Assembly: GCA_030826005.1 (NCBI GenBank)
Contig: JAPJOW010000056.1
Coordinates: 1 to 9,817, forward strand
DNA: 9,817 bases
Direction: 5' to 3'
Source: Aliterella sp. RAGGC_92
Lineage (GTDB): Bacteria; Cyanobacteriota; Cyanobacteriia; Cyanobacteriales; Chroococcidiopsidaceae
The notes beneath the pieces were generated by a model, which saw nothing but the letters and a program-made list of their open reading frames with translations, made no database searches and was not told the origin of the DNA. A program made the position numbers and the translations under genes. This document shows positions 1 to 6,692 of the stretch, one piece after another. Positions within the stretch are counted from its first letter, which is position 1; each line of letters starts with the position of its first letter.

Positions 1-43
1 TTGTTATTAGTTAGCTACTTTAAAAGTAATTATTTGCTCAAGT

Positions 44-71
44 TTGACCTTCAATTACTCCTAAATATACC
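44..71 (+). promoter_or_regulatory. Candidate sigma-70 promoter for the TonB-like gene
   Basis: TTGACC at 44-49 and TATACC at 66-71 are separated by 16 bp. They match the -35 consensus at five of six positions and the -10 at four of six. The start codon at 119 follows about 47 nt downstream. No Shine-Dalgarno sequence is visible before that ATG. The call is by eye only, in AT-rich DNA where such matches arise easily. Confidence 0.35.
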
Positions 72-118
72 GATAGAGTAGCTATTAAATAAATCTCAAT
101 ACTTGACTAATTAAACCT

Positions 119-1198
119 ATGACAATATCTTATCAACTCAAAAACAACTATTGGCAGCAATTAGCGCGACCGATGCTATTATTTTCTATAGGCATACATG
201 GTTTGCTATTACTTTCACCGATGCCTAAACCAGAAACAGAAGTTACAAAAAAAGCATTAACTCAAGACAAAGTAAGAATTACCGATCTACCAATTTCTAG
301 TTCACCAAGCGTTAACAAAAGAACAATTCAGCCAACTGTTAAACCGTCACCAGTTGTCAAACAAAAAGTTGCTAGTTCGACAGCAATTAAACAATCTCCA
401 AAAGTATTAGCAAGCACTAAAGCAGCAAAACCCACTCCTCAAGTTGTAGCTTCTAAACCTTTAGGAACTAGCTCTTTACCCAATCCCGATAATCTTAATA
501 ATGCATTTAGCGACTTTCCAAAATATATCAATGCTCAACCAGGTTCGCTAGGCTTATTTGCAGCACCTCTAGATCGAAGTAGTCAACAAACCAAAGATTC
601 CCTTACCGCCGTAACTCAATACTTTGAGCGAGAACTAAAGGCAAGAAAATACAAAATTAATTTTGCTAAAAATGAAGCTAGGGCAAAAGTTATTGAAGTA
701 ACAAAAGGCAATACAACTAAGTTTTTAAACTTAATTACTCATAATAATGGAACGGTGATTGTATTAGCTTCAGAAATACTTAATCCTGAAAATATAAGTA
801 ACGTAGCAAAAGTAAGTCCTCAAGAAGAAACTTTTATCGGTATCATTCAGCAAGCAAACTTAGAAAATATTGAAGATCCCGAATCTTATTTAACAGATCC
901 GAGCTTATTTTATTCTAAATTTGGTGCAGATAAAGATGGTTTTTATGAAGTTGAGCAAAAAGCAAATACTGTAGGTAGTATTCGTTTAATTCCCGATCGC
1001 ATACCAGAGCAAGTATTTGATACAGTGTTTGCGCCCACATTAAAAAGCAGTGGTTTTGAAGTTAATCCCCAAGGGGAATATGGGGGCGGAATTGTTTACG
1101 AAGTTAAGCAAGAAAGTTTTGTTACCTATCTCAATTTAGTCCCCACAAGCGATCGCCAAGGCACAATCGTTGTAGCTTGGAGCAGTATGCCTAATTAG
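119..1198 (+). CDS. TonB-like periplasm-spanning protein, putative partner of ExbB-ExbD
   Basis: This 359-aa protein has the layout of an energy transducer. It has a short cytoplasmic N-terminus and one membrane segment at about residues 18-35, including IGIHGLLLL, which resembles the TonB/TolA anchor. A Pro/Lys/Ser/Thr-rich linker follows (about 36-125), then a folded periplasmic part (about 130-359). The folded part holds two related modules, about residues 166-218 and 300-355. They share an F...LK start, an EV core, an LNL(I/V) strand and a closing GT(V/I)(I/V)V strand, at an offset of 135 residues. I do not recognise a standard TonB C-terminal domain. The TonB role is inferred from architecture and from the adjacent convergent exbBD pair. 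The gene looks more AT-rich than its neighbours and has no HIP1 site until position 1149. Its stop overlaps that of exbD. It could also be a lineage-specific envelope protein unrelated to TonB function. Confidence 0.6.
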   Translation: MTISYQLKNNYWQQLARPMLLFSIGIHGLLLLSPMPKPETEVTKKALTQDKVRITDLPISSSPSVNKRTIQPTVKPSPVVKQKVASSTAIKQSPKVLASTKAAKPTPQVVASKPLGTSSLPNPDNLNNAFSDFPKYINAQPGSLGLFAAPLDRSSQQTKDSLTAVTQYFERELKARKYKINFAKNEARAKVIEVTKGNTTKFLNLITHNNGTVIVLASEILNPENISNVAKVSPQEETFIGIIQQANLENIEDPESYLTDPSLFYSKFGADKDGFYEVEQKANTVGSIRLIPDRIPEQVFDTVFAPTLKSSGFEVNPQGEYGGGIVYEVKQESFVTYLNLVPTSDRQGTIVVAWSSMPN

Positions 1199-1613
1199 AG
1201 TCGATTGCCAATGATACGCGATCGCCCCCTACATCTCTCATTTTCCCTAATACCTGTACAACCTGCTCGTAGGGCAATTTTTTGTCAGCTTGCAAAACTA
1301 CTGCTCCCTTAGGATTTGTTTGCAAATAAGCTTGCATTTGTTGACTTAATTGCGCTTCAGTAACAGGTTTATTTGCGACTTCCAGTGTCCCTCGATTTGT
1401 CAAGCCCACAATCAACGGATTGGGGGTTTTAAGATCGTTTGCACCTGCATTGGTGCTAGGTAAATCGATATTTACCGATTGCTGTTGCGCCGTCAGTGTC
1501 ATCGAAATGATGATGAAAAAAGTTAAAATCGTCATCAATACGTCCATCATCGGAACTAAATTTATTTCCGGCATTTGGGACGCAGATGCGCGAAATCTAG
1601 ACTTTAAAGGCAT
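1191..1613 (-). CDS. exbD: ExbD/TolR family biopolymer transport protein
   Basis: This 140-aa protein is the usual ExbD size. It has a short cytoplasmic N-terminus, one transmembrane helix (about residues 20-40) and a periplasmic domain (about 45-140). The helix begins INLVPMMDVLMTILTFFII. Asp24 in this motif matches the essential proton-carrying aspartate of the ExbD/TolR/MotB family (Asp25 in E. coli ExbD). The periplasmic domain ends with the family's YEQVVQVLGKMRDVG-like helix. ExbD dimers sit inside an ExbB pentamer and use the proton gradient to drive TonB-type proteins. The ATG lies 3 nt after the exbB stop with no Shine-Dalgarno motif, so translation is probably coupled to exbB. Whether the pair serves TonB-type uptake or a Tol-like function cannot be told from sequence alone. 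Confidence 0.93.
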   Translation of the reverse strand: MPLKSRFRASASQMPEINLVPMMDVLMTILTFFIIISMTLTAQQQSVNIDLPSTNAGANDLKTPNPLIVGLTNRGTLEVANKPVTEAQLSQQMQAYLQTNPKGAVVLQADKKLPYEQVVQVLGKMRDVGGDRVSLAIDSN

Positions 1614-1616
1614 AAA

Positions 1617-2291
1617 TTAATTATTTTGTGGTAATTGCGGACTACTATTTAACTTTTGAGTCGGTTCGTACCATACTTGACGATATATAAGTTCTAATTC
1701 GCTCCCTACTCTAGAAAAATAGTCCATTTGCTGCGACTGCAAGCTCACAAAAATTCGGAAAAAAAACAAAGCAATAATTGCTACAATCATTCCCGCCGCC
1801 GTAGTTGTCAGGGCTTCACCAATTCCCGCCGCCGCTTGAGTTACATCGGCATTACTACCGCCACCGCCAATTTTGAGACTGCCAAAAGTAATAATTAAAC
1901 CCGTCACCGTACCCAATAATCCGAGTAGAGGTGCGATCGCAATTACCGTTTCTAGCAACTTGTCGCCTTTCCGCATCTGCACAAATTCCTTATCGGCGGC
2001 GGCTTCCATTGCGAGGTGAAAAGTTTCAGGGCTAGGTTGATGGAGTTTAAGCGGTGCTAACAAAAATCTGCCAATTGCCAAGTTTTGCGATTGTTTGGCA
2101 ATTTGGACGGCGGTGCTTAAATCCTTGGGAGCGGCTTTTAAAACATCGTTTACAACTCGATCTTCCTGGCTAGTCAACTGAAACCAAAACCAGCCGCGCT
2201 CAAAAGCACAAGCAAAAGTAGCGATCGATAAGCCTAGCAAAGGGTACATCACTGGCCCCCCGGCTACAAATAAGTCATATACTCTAGACAT
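1617..2291 (-). CDS. exbB: ExbB/TolQ/MotA family proton channel protein
   Basis: This 224-aa protein has three predicted membrane segments, at about residues 12-32, 113-136 and 157-181, with a large cytoplasmic loop after the first. Helix 2 carries the family signature APLLGLLGTVTGLI. Helix 3 begins GIGEALTTTAAGMIVAI. These place conserved Thr128, Glu159 and the helix-3 threonines along the proton path. It should form the pentameric inner-membrane stator around the ExbD dimer encoded immediately downstream. It is the first gene of the leftward exbB-exbD operon, and its promoter must lie in the 201-nt region shared with ubiD. ExbB, TolQ and MotA are related. Length and the ExbD neighbour favour ExbB/TolQ over MotA. 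No clear Shine-Dalgarno precedes the ATG. Confidence 0.93.
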   Translation of the reverse strand: MSRVYDLFVAGGPVMYPLLGLSIATFACAFERGWFWFQLTSQEDRVVNDVLKAAPKDLSTAVQIAKQSQNLAIGRFLLAPLKLHQPSPETFHLAMEAAADKEFVQMRKGDKLLETVIAIAPLLGLLGTVTGLIITFGSLKIGGGGSNADVTQAAAGIGEALTTTAAGMIVAIIALFFFRIFVSLQSQQMDYFSRVGSELELIYRQVWYEPTQKLNSSPQLPQNN

Positions 2292-2370
2292 AATTTAGGC
2301 AAAAACTGACATAACAACCAAGTTTCTAGGTCTGCTTGCAAATCCAAGTTAATTATTACGATAAATTAAA

Positions 2371-2402
2371 AAGGTAAAGTTTTATTTAAGCTTATTTACC
2401 TT
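2371..2402. repeat. Inverted repeat in the exbB/ubiD divergent intergenic region
   Basis: AAGGTAAA (2371-2378) and TTTACCTT (2395-2402) are perfect 8-bp inverted arms separated by 16 bp, with a nested TAAGCTTA palindrome at 2387-2394. The element lies in the 201-nt region between two divergently transcribed units, so it may be an operator. A weak -10 candidate for ubiD (TATACA, 2461-2466) lies further downstream with no good -35. The arms do not match an NtcA site. AT-rich DNA produces such repeats by chance. Confidence 0.3.
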
Positions 2403-2492
2403 CCCACTCGCAAAACTCTTTTAATCTCTGCGACTAGGAACTGATAATAAAAAATATACCTATACATTATTTTAAAGTTCGCATCCGAAACA

Positions 2493-4001
2493 ATGGCAAG
2501 AGATTTACGAGGATTTATCAAACAGTTAGAGGAACGCGGACAATTAAAGCGAATTAGTGCTTTAGTCGATCCAGAGCTAGAAATTGCCGAAATTTCTAAC
2601 CGAATGCTGACTCAAGGCGGCCCCGGACTATTATTTGAAAACGTCAAAGGTGCAGCTTTTCCTGTAGCCATTAACTTGATGGGGACTGTAGAGCGCATTT
2701 GCTGGGCGATGAATATGCAGCAGCCAGAGGAATTAGAAGACTTGGGTAAAAGACTGGGAATGCTTCAGCAACCCAAGCCACCAAAGAAAATCAAACAAGC
2801 GGTAGAGTTTGGTAAGTTGTTGTTTGATGTCCTGAAAGCCAAGCCAGGGAGAGACTTTTTCCCCGCTTGTCAGCAAGTAGTAATTGAAGGCGATGATGTA
2901 GACTTAACGCAACTCCCTTTAATTCGTCCTTACATCGGCGATGCGGGCAAAATTATTACTTTGGGATTAGTAATTACCAAAGACTGCGAAACCGGAACGC
3001 CCAACGTGGGAGTTTATCGCCTGCAACTGCAATCGCGCAATACAATGACCGTCCACTGGTTATCGGTGCGAGGGGGCGCTAGACACTTACGCAAAGCCGC
3101 CGAAAGAGGCAAAAAATTAGAAATAGCGATCGCTCTTGGTGTCGATCCGATGATTATTATGGCTGCCGCTACCCCCATTCCGGTAGACCTTTCGGAGTGG
3201 CTGTTTGCAGGGCTGTACGGCGGTTCGGGCGTAAATTTGGCAAAATGCAAAACTGTAGATTTGGAAGTGCCAGCCGACTCGGAATTTGTCTTAGAAGGGA
3301 CAATTACCCCAGGAGAAGTAATGCCCGATGGACCCTTTGGCGATCACATGGGTTACTACGGCGGCGTGGAAGATTCACCTTTAGTGCGCTTTCACTGCAT
3401 GACTCATCGCCAAAACCCAATTTATTTAACTACTTTTAGCGGTCGTCCGCCCAAAGAAGAAGCAATGATGGCGATCGCTCTCAACCGCATTTACACGCCC
3501 ATATTGCGCCAGCAAGTATCGGAAATTGTCGATTTTTTCTTACCAATGGAAGCCCTAAGTTACAAAGCGGCAATTATTTCCATTGATAAAGCTTACCCTG
3601 GTCAAGCTAGACGCGCGGCTTTGGCTTTTTGGAGCGCCCTACCGCAATTTACCTATACTAAATTTGTGATTGTGGTAGATAAAGATATTAATATCCGCGA
3701 TCCGCGTCAAGTTGTTTGGGCAATTAGTTCTAAAGTAGATCCGACACGGGATGTATTTATTTTGCCCAATACCCCCTTTGATACTCTAGACTTTGCCAGC
3801 GAAAAAATTGGCTTAGGCGGACGCATGGGCATTGATGCCACAACTAAAATACCCCCAGAAACAGACCACGATTGGGGTGCGGCGTTAGAATCCGATCCCG
3901 ATGTCGCGGCGATGGTAGAAAGGCGCTGGCAAGAGTATGGTTTAGCAGATTTAAACTTAGGAGAAGTCGATCCCAACTTGTTCGGCTACGATATGCGATG
4001 A
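2493..4001 (+). CDS. ubiD: UbiD family prenylated-FMN-dependent decarboxylase (plastoquinone pathway)
   Basis: At 502 aa this is a full-length UbiD. The start MARDLRGFI is typical of the cyanobacterial branch. Visible family landmarks are NVGVYRLQLQ (171-180), MTVHW (185-189), the DGPFGDHMGYYGG loop (279-291), TTFSGRPP (313-320), YTKFVIVVD (388-396) and DFASEKIGLGGRMGIDATTK (433-452). The family uses the UbiX-made cofactor prenyl-FMN. In cyanobacteria, UbiX/UbiD homologues decarboxylate the prenylated 4-hydroxybenzoate intermediate on the way to plastoquinone-9. No ubiX or prenyltransferase gene is in the window. In E. coli UbiD, as I recall it, the loop reads EGPFGDH; here the first acidic residue is Asp279. 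The stop overlaps the start of the next gene. Other UbiD-type substrates are possible, but length and start favour the plastoquinone enzyme. Confidence 0.9.
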   Translation: MARDLRGFIKQLEERGQLKRISALVDPELEIAEISNRMLTQGGPGLLFENVKGAAFPVAINLMGTVERICWAMNMQQPEELEDLGKRLGMLQQPKPPKKIKQAVEFGKLLFDVLKAKPGRDFFPACQQVVIEGDDVDLTQLPLIRPYIGDAGKIITLGLVITKDCETGTPNVGVYRLQLQSRNTMTVHWLSVRGGARHLRKAAERGKKLEIAIALGVDPMIIMAAATPIPVDLSEWLFAGLYGGSGVNLAKCKTVDLEVPADSEFVLEGTITPGEVMPDGPFGDHMGYYGGVEDSPLVRFHCMTHRQNPIYLTTFSGRPPKEEAMMAIALNRIYTPILRQQVSEIVDFFLPMEALSYKAAIISIDKAYPGQARRAALAFWSALPQFTYTKFVIVVDKDINIRDPRQVVWAISSKVDPTRDVFILPNTPFDTLDFASEKIGLGGRMGIDATTKIPPETDHDWGAALESDPDVAAMVERRWQEYGLADLNLGEVDPNLFGYDMR

Positions 4002-4189
4002 AAAGTCAAGTCATATTTATTTTAAAATTGCTAATCGTCTCCGCCGTACTGTCGGTAGCAATTAAATTTGTGCCTGTATCTATTCCAGCCACCGCAATTA
4101 ATGCTTTAATTGCCGTATTGTTGCCCGCAATTGTAATGGCGATTATTTTTTTATTCCGCTATGCAAATCTCCGCCAGCAAAAAACCTAA
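3998..4189 (+). CDS. Small two-helix membrane protein translationally coupled to ubiD
   Basis: The predicted product has 63 residues. Two hydrophobic segments, at about residues 5-25 and 30-53, are separated by a short FVPVSIPATA turn. A positively charged tail (FRYANLRQQKT) follows and should stay in the cytoplasm. The ATG at 3998 overlaps the ubiD stop TGA in the arrangement ATGA. This argues for translational coupling and for this start over the longer open frame beginning inside ubiD at 3872. I do not recognise a family. Position suggests a role near membrane-bound quinone synthesis, but that is inference from neighbourhood only. A 95-nt gap follows before the next gene, which has its own ribosome binding site. 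Confidence 0.72.
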   Translation: MKSQVIFILKLLIVSAVLSVAIKFVPVSIPATAINALIAVLLPAIVMAIIFLFRYANLRQQKT

Positions 4190-4269
4190 CTAACTCTTTG
4201 GGAAACTAGAACAAAAAGCCATAATCCGCTAATCTAGCTGCATTGATATGTTAAATACAAATATTTGCT

Positions 4270-4274
4270 AGGAG
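4270..4274 (+). promoter_or_regulatory. Shine-Dalgarno site that fixes a GTG start
   Basis: AGGAG lies 10 nt upstream of the GTG at 4285. No ATG is in frame nearby, and the codons that follow the GTG begin the first hydrophobic helix. This supports GTG as the true initiator of the AI-2E-family gene. Confidence 0.65.
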
Positions 4275-4284
4275 TTACAGCAGA

Positions 4285-5439
4285 GTGAATATCGGTCAAT
4301 GGATCGGTTTAATCGCCTTAGTTATTTCTTTGTATATACTGTGGCAGATTCGACAACTGCTTTTATTAGTGTTTGCGGCGATCGTGATCGCTACGGCTTT
4401 AAACAGACTAGCAAGGCGATTGCAAAAGTCAGGAGTATCGAGGGGTTTTGCAATCCTACTATCGATAGGAATTTTAATAACTATATTAACGGGCTTTTTC
4501 TGGTTAATAGTGCCAGCTTTTGCCGGACAATTCCAACAACTATCAGAGTTGTTTCCCAAAGGATTAGCGCGCTCTGAATTTTGGGTAGCTCAACTTGAAA
4601 GGTTTGTACCGCCGCAATTTATTCCTTACTTGCCAGATGTTGATGGCTTAATTAGACAAGTTCAACCTTTAGCAAACCAGCTATTTCAAAGATTTTTTAC
4701 GTTCTTTTCTAGCTCTTTTGGGTTTGTTGTTGACTTTTTGCTCGTACTAATTTTGACGCTAATGTTCCTTAGCGACCCGCAGCCATATCGTCAAGCTTTT
4801 ATCGGCTTATTTCCCTCTTTTTATCGGCGACGAGTTAATACGATTTTAGACCGTTGTGAAATCGCCTTGCGCGGCTGGCTAATCGGCATTTTATTTAATA
4901 TGTTTGTGATTGCTTCCTTAAGCGGAATTGGGCTATTTATTTTAGGCATTCCCTTACCCTTAGCTCAAGCCGCGTTAGCAGGAATTTTGACATTTATCCC
5001 CAACGTGGGGCCAGCTTTGAGTGTAATTCCGCCGATGGCGATCGCACTATTAGACGCGCCCTGGAAGTCTCTGGCAGTTTTAGGATGGTACATCGGCATC
5101 CAGCAGCTAGAAACTAACTTTTTGACTCCCTACGTCATGGCGCAACAAGTCTCGCTCCTACCTGCCGTTACGTTGCTCTCCCAAGTCTTTTTTGCAACAT
5201 TTTTCGGTTTTTTGGGTTTATTATTAGCACTGCCTTTAACCGTCGTTGCTCAAGTATGGATTCAAGAAGTATTAATTACCGATGTTTTAGATAAATGGGA
5301 GAGCGATCGCTCTGAGGAAGTCCCAGTTATTGAAACACAAATAAGTAGCGATGAATCTGGAGAAGATCGAATTAAATCATCAATTCAGCAAGTAGTTATT
5401 GTCGATAAAACAGACCATCCCCCCAGCGAGGAAGAATAA
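4285..5439 (+). CDS. AI-2E family transporter (YdiK/PerM/TqsA-like)
   Basis: This 384-aa polytopic membrane protein has hydrophobic segments at about residues 5-20, 24-40, 55-78, 145-163, 198-222, 224-250, 260-275 and 293-325. The region between about 80 and 145 is the less hydrophobic central part typical of the family. The signatures are FIPNVGPALSVIPP (237-250), QQLETNFLTPYVM (273-285) and the closing GFLGLLLALPL (308-318). Members have been linked to autoinducer-2 export, Na+/H+ antiport or permease functions, so the name does not establish a substrate. A soluble acidic tail of about 45 residues (340-384) is rich in Glu, Asp and Ser and looks disordered. It contains a HIP1 site (at about 5304) read as Ser-Asp-Arg. 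The gene is co-oriented with ubiD and the small membrane protein but has its own ribosome binding site. Confidence 0.87.
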   Translation: MNIGQWIGLIALVISLYILWQIRQLLLLVFAAIVIATALNRLARRLQKSGVSRGFAILLSIGILITILTGFFWLIVPAFAGQFQQLSELFPKGLARSEFWVAQLERFVPPQFIPYLPDVDGLIRQVQPLANQLFQRFFTFFSSSFGFVVDFLLVLILTLMFLSDPQPYRQAFIGLFPSFYRRRVNTILDRCEIALRGWLIGILFNMFVIASLSGIGLFILGIPLPLAQAALAGILTFIPNVGPALSVIPPMAIALLDAPWKSLAVLGWYIGIQQLETNFLTPYVMAQQVSLLPAVTLLSQVFFATFFGFLGLLLALPLTVVAQVWIQEVLITDVLDKWESDRSEEVPVIETQISSDESGEDRIKSSIQQVVIVDKTDHPPSEEE

Positions 5440-5445
5440 TTGATT

Positions 5446-5474
5446 GTAGAGACGTAGCGCTGCTCCGTCTCTAC
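5446..5474. repeat. 29-bp interspersed palindromic repeat, copy 1
   Basis: Perfect 9-bp arms, GTAGAGACG (5446-5454) and CGTCTCTAC (5466-5474), flank an 11-nt centre. It matches copy 2 at 6663-6691 at 26 of 29 positions, with all three differences in the centre. It sits in the 54-nt gap between the AI-2E and DUF39 genes. In RNA it forms a hairpin without a following U-run, so any terminator or processing role is uncertain. From memory, similar GTAGAGACG...CGTCTCTAC hairpins are common interspersed elements in cyanobacterial genomes. Confidence 0.85.
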
Positions 5475-5493
5475 GGGAATATTCATAATTGAC

Positions 5494-6663
5494 ATGAAAA
5501 CGATCGCCGAAATTAACGACAAAATTAGCCGTAAATGCGCGGTAGTATGGACGGTAGAGGAATTAAAAGCAAAAGTCGCCGATTCTAGTGTCGCGCAAGC
5601 CGCCAAAGAAGTAGATGTAATTACCACCGGAACTTTTGAGCCGATGGAATCTTCTGGCGCAATTATTAACTTAGGACATACCGACCCCCCGATTAAAATT
5701 CGGCGCTGCTGGATCGATAACGTCCCCGTTTACTCTGGTTTTGGCGCGGTAGACTTGTATTTGGGCGCAACTCAAGCAATGGAAGCAATGGACGGGGAAG
5801 AATTGCGCGATCGCGGTGGCGGTCATGTAATTTCTGACTTGATTGCTGGCTTACCCGTACAAGTAAAAGCTTTGGGACAGGTAACAGATTGCTATCCCCG
5901 CGCTACTTTTGAAACTACAATTACCCGCGAAACCATCAACCAGTTTTACCTATTTAACCCGCGCAATTTATACCAAAATTTTATCGTTGGCGTTAATGGT
6001 GGCGATCGCCCGTTATTTACTTATTTAGGTCCTTTGCAGCCGCGTTTGAGCAATGCCGTTTATTCTAATCCCGGCGCAATTTCTCCACTGCTTAACGATC
6101 CAGACTTGCAACTAATTGGCATTGGGACAAAAATCTTTTTAGGCGGCGGTATAGGTTACGTTGCTTGGGAAGGTACGCAGCATTTCCCCTTACAAAAACG
6201 CCTCCCCAATCGTACCCCCGTCGGGCCTGCGGCTACTTTAGCTTTAATTGGCGATGCCAAACAAATGAGCAATCGTTGGGTGCGCGGCTGTTATTTTAAA
6301 AGTTACGGCCCTTCTTTAATGCTAGGAGTAGGCATACCTTTACCTGCTTTGAACGCAGAAGTAGTCGCTCATTGTGCTGTTCAAGATAAAGAATTGGTAG
6401 CGCCGATAGTAGACTTTTCTATTCCCCGGCGCGTCCGTCCTACCTTTGGGTTAGTAAGTTACGCGCAACTAAAATCTGGGCGCATTACTATTGAGGGTAA
6501 AGCTGTGCGTACTGCTCCCCTTGCTAGTGTCTTTCTGTCGCGGCTTGTAGCCATAGAATTGAAGCAATGGATTGAGGCTGGAGAATTTACTCTTACTGAA
6601 CCTGTAGCGCCCATTCCTGCCGAGCGAACTTTTTTACCTCAAGATCGGTGGACGGAATTTTAG
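5494..6663 (+). CDS. DUF39 family 'homocysteine biosynthesis' protein, putative aspartate-semialdehyde sulfurtransferase
   Basis: This 389-aa protein matches the DUF39 domain over almost its full length. Landmarks include VITTGTFEPMESSGAIINLG (42-61), GGHVISDLIAG (109-119), TDCYPR (131-136), FNPRNLYQNF (154-163) and GTKIFLGGGIGYVAWEGTQH (211-230). In methanogens the family converts aspartate semialdehyde and sulfide to homocysteine, helped by a CBS/ferredoxin partner. Here the protein ends after the DUF39 domain, and no such partner is nearby. Cysteines are at 15, 72, 133, 266 and 294. Cys133 is a candidate for the essential catalytic cysteine. In the TTGTF...SSGA motif, where I recall a cysteine in archaeal proteins, this one has Glu52. 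No strong Shine-Dalgarno is seen. The TAG stop is followed directly by a second TAG and lies at the edge of palindromic repeat copy 2. The family is secure; the reaction in cyanobacteria is not. Confidence 0.82.
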   Translation: MKTIAEINDKISRKCAVVWTVEELKAKVADSSVAQAAKEVDVITTGTFEPMESSGAIINLGHTDPPIKIRRCWIDNVPVYSGFGAVDLYLGATQAMEAMDGEELRDRGGGHVISDLIAGLPVQVKALGQVTDCYPRATFETTITRETINQFYLFNPRNLYQNFIVGVNGGDRPLFTYLGPLQPRLSNAVYSNPGAISPLLNDPDLQLIGIGTKIFLGGGIGYVAWEGTQHFPLQKRLPNRTPVGPAATLALIGDAKQMSNRWVRGCYFKSYGPSLMLGVGIPLPALNAEVVAHCAVQDKELVAPIVDFSIPRRVRPTFGLVSYAQLKSGRITIEGKAVRTAPLASVFLSRLVAIELKQWIEAGEFTLTEPVAPIPAERTFLPQDRWTEF

Positions 6664-6692
6664 TAGAGACGTAGCATTGCTACGTCTCTACT
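6662..6692. repeat. Interspersed palindromic repeat, copy 2, at a convergent junction
   Basis: Perfect 15-bp arms (6662-6676 and 6678-6692) flank one central base, giving a strong hairpin on either strand. The core 6663-6691 is the same element as 5446-5474. It spans the junction of two convergent genes. The stop of the DUF39 gene (TAG, 6661-6663) touches its left end, and the stop of the minus-strand gene (TAG on -, 6690-6688) lies in its right arm. Neither side has a strong T-run, so it is not a classic intrinsic terminator. It could still limit read-through or protect 3' ends. Confidence 0.85.

Noticed and set aside
2352..2368. Fur-box-like AT-rich sequence upstream of exbB
   Set aside because: The half-symmetry around AATTATTACGATAAATT is weak and the region is AT-rich. 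The match to a Fur consensus is not convincing by eye.
2371..2402. NtcA site in the exbB/ubiD intergenic region
   Set aside because: GTA and TAC triplets occur, but not at the required 8-bp spacing.
3014..3250. Antisense open frame across ubiD
   Set aside because: It lies wholly within a clear UbiD coding region. The composition is that of a shadow frame and no motif is seen. The same applies to the open frames at 3197-3439 (+) and 3707-3976 (-).
3872..4189. 105-aa open frame beginning inside ubiD
   Set aside because: The first 42 codons lie within ubiD in another frame and encode an Arg-rich, unnatural-looking sequence. The ATGA overlap at 3998 is a much better start.
4296..4577. Open frames overlapping the AI-2E gene on both strands
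   Set aside because: They are shadows of the transporter's reading frame, with no ribosome site and no recognisable domain.
6662..6692. Repeat copy 2 as a classic bidirectional intrinsic terminator
   Set aside because: The hairpin is strong, but no run of T follows on either strand. It is listed as a repeat.
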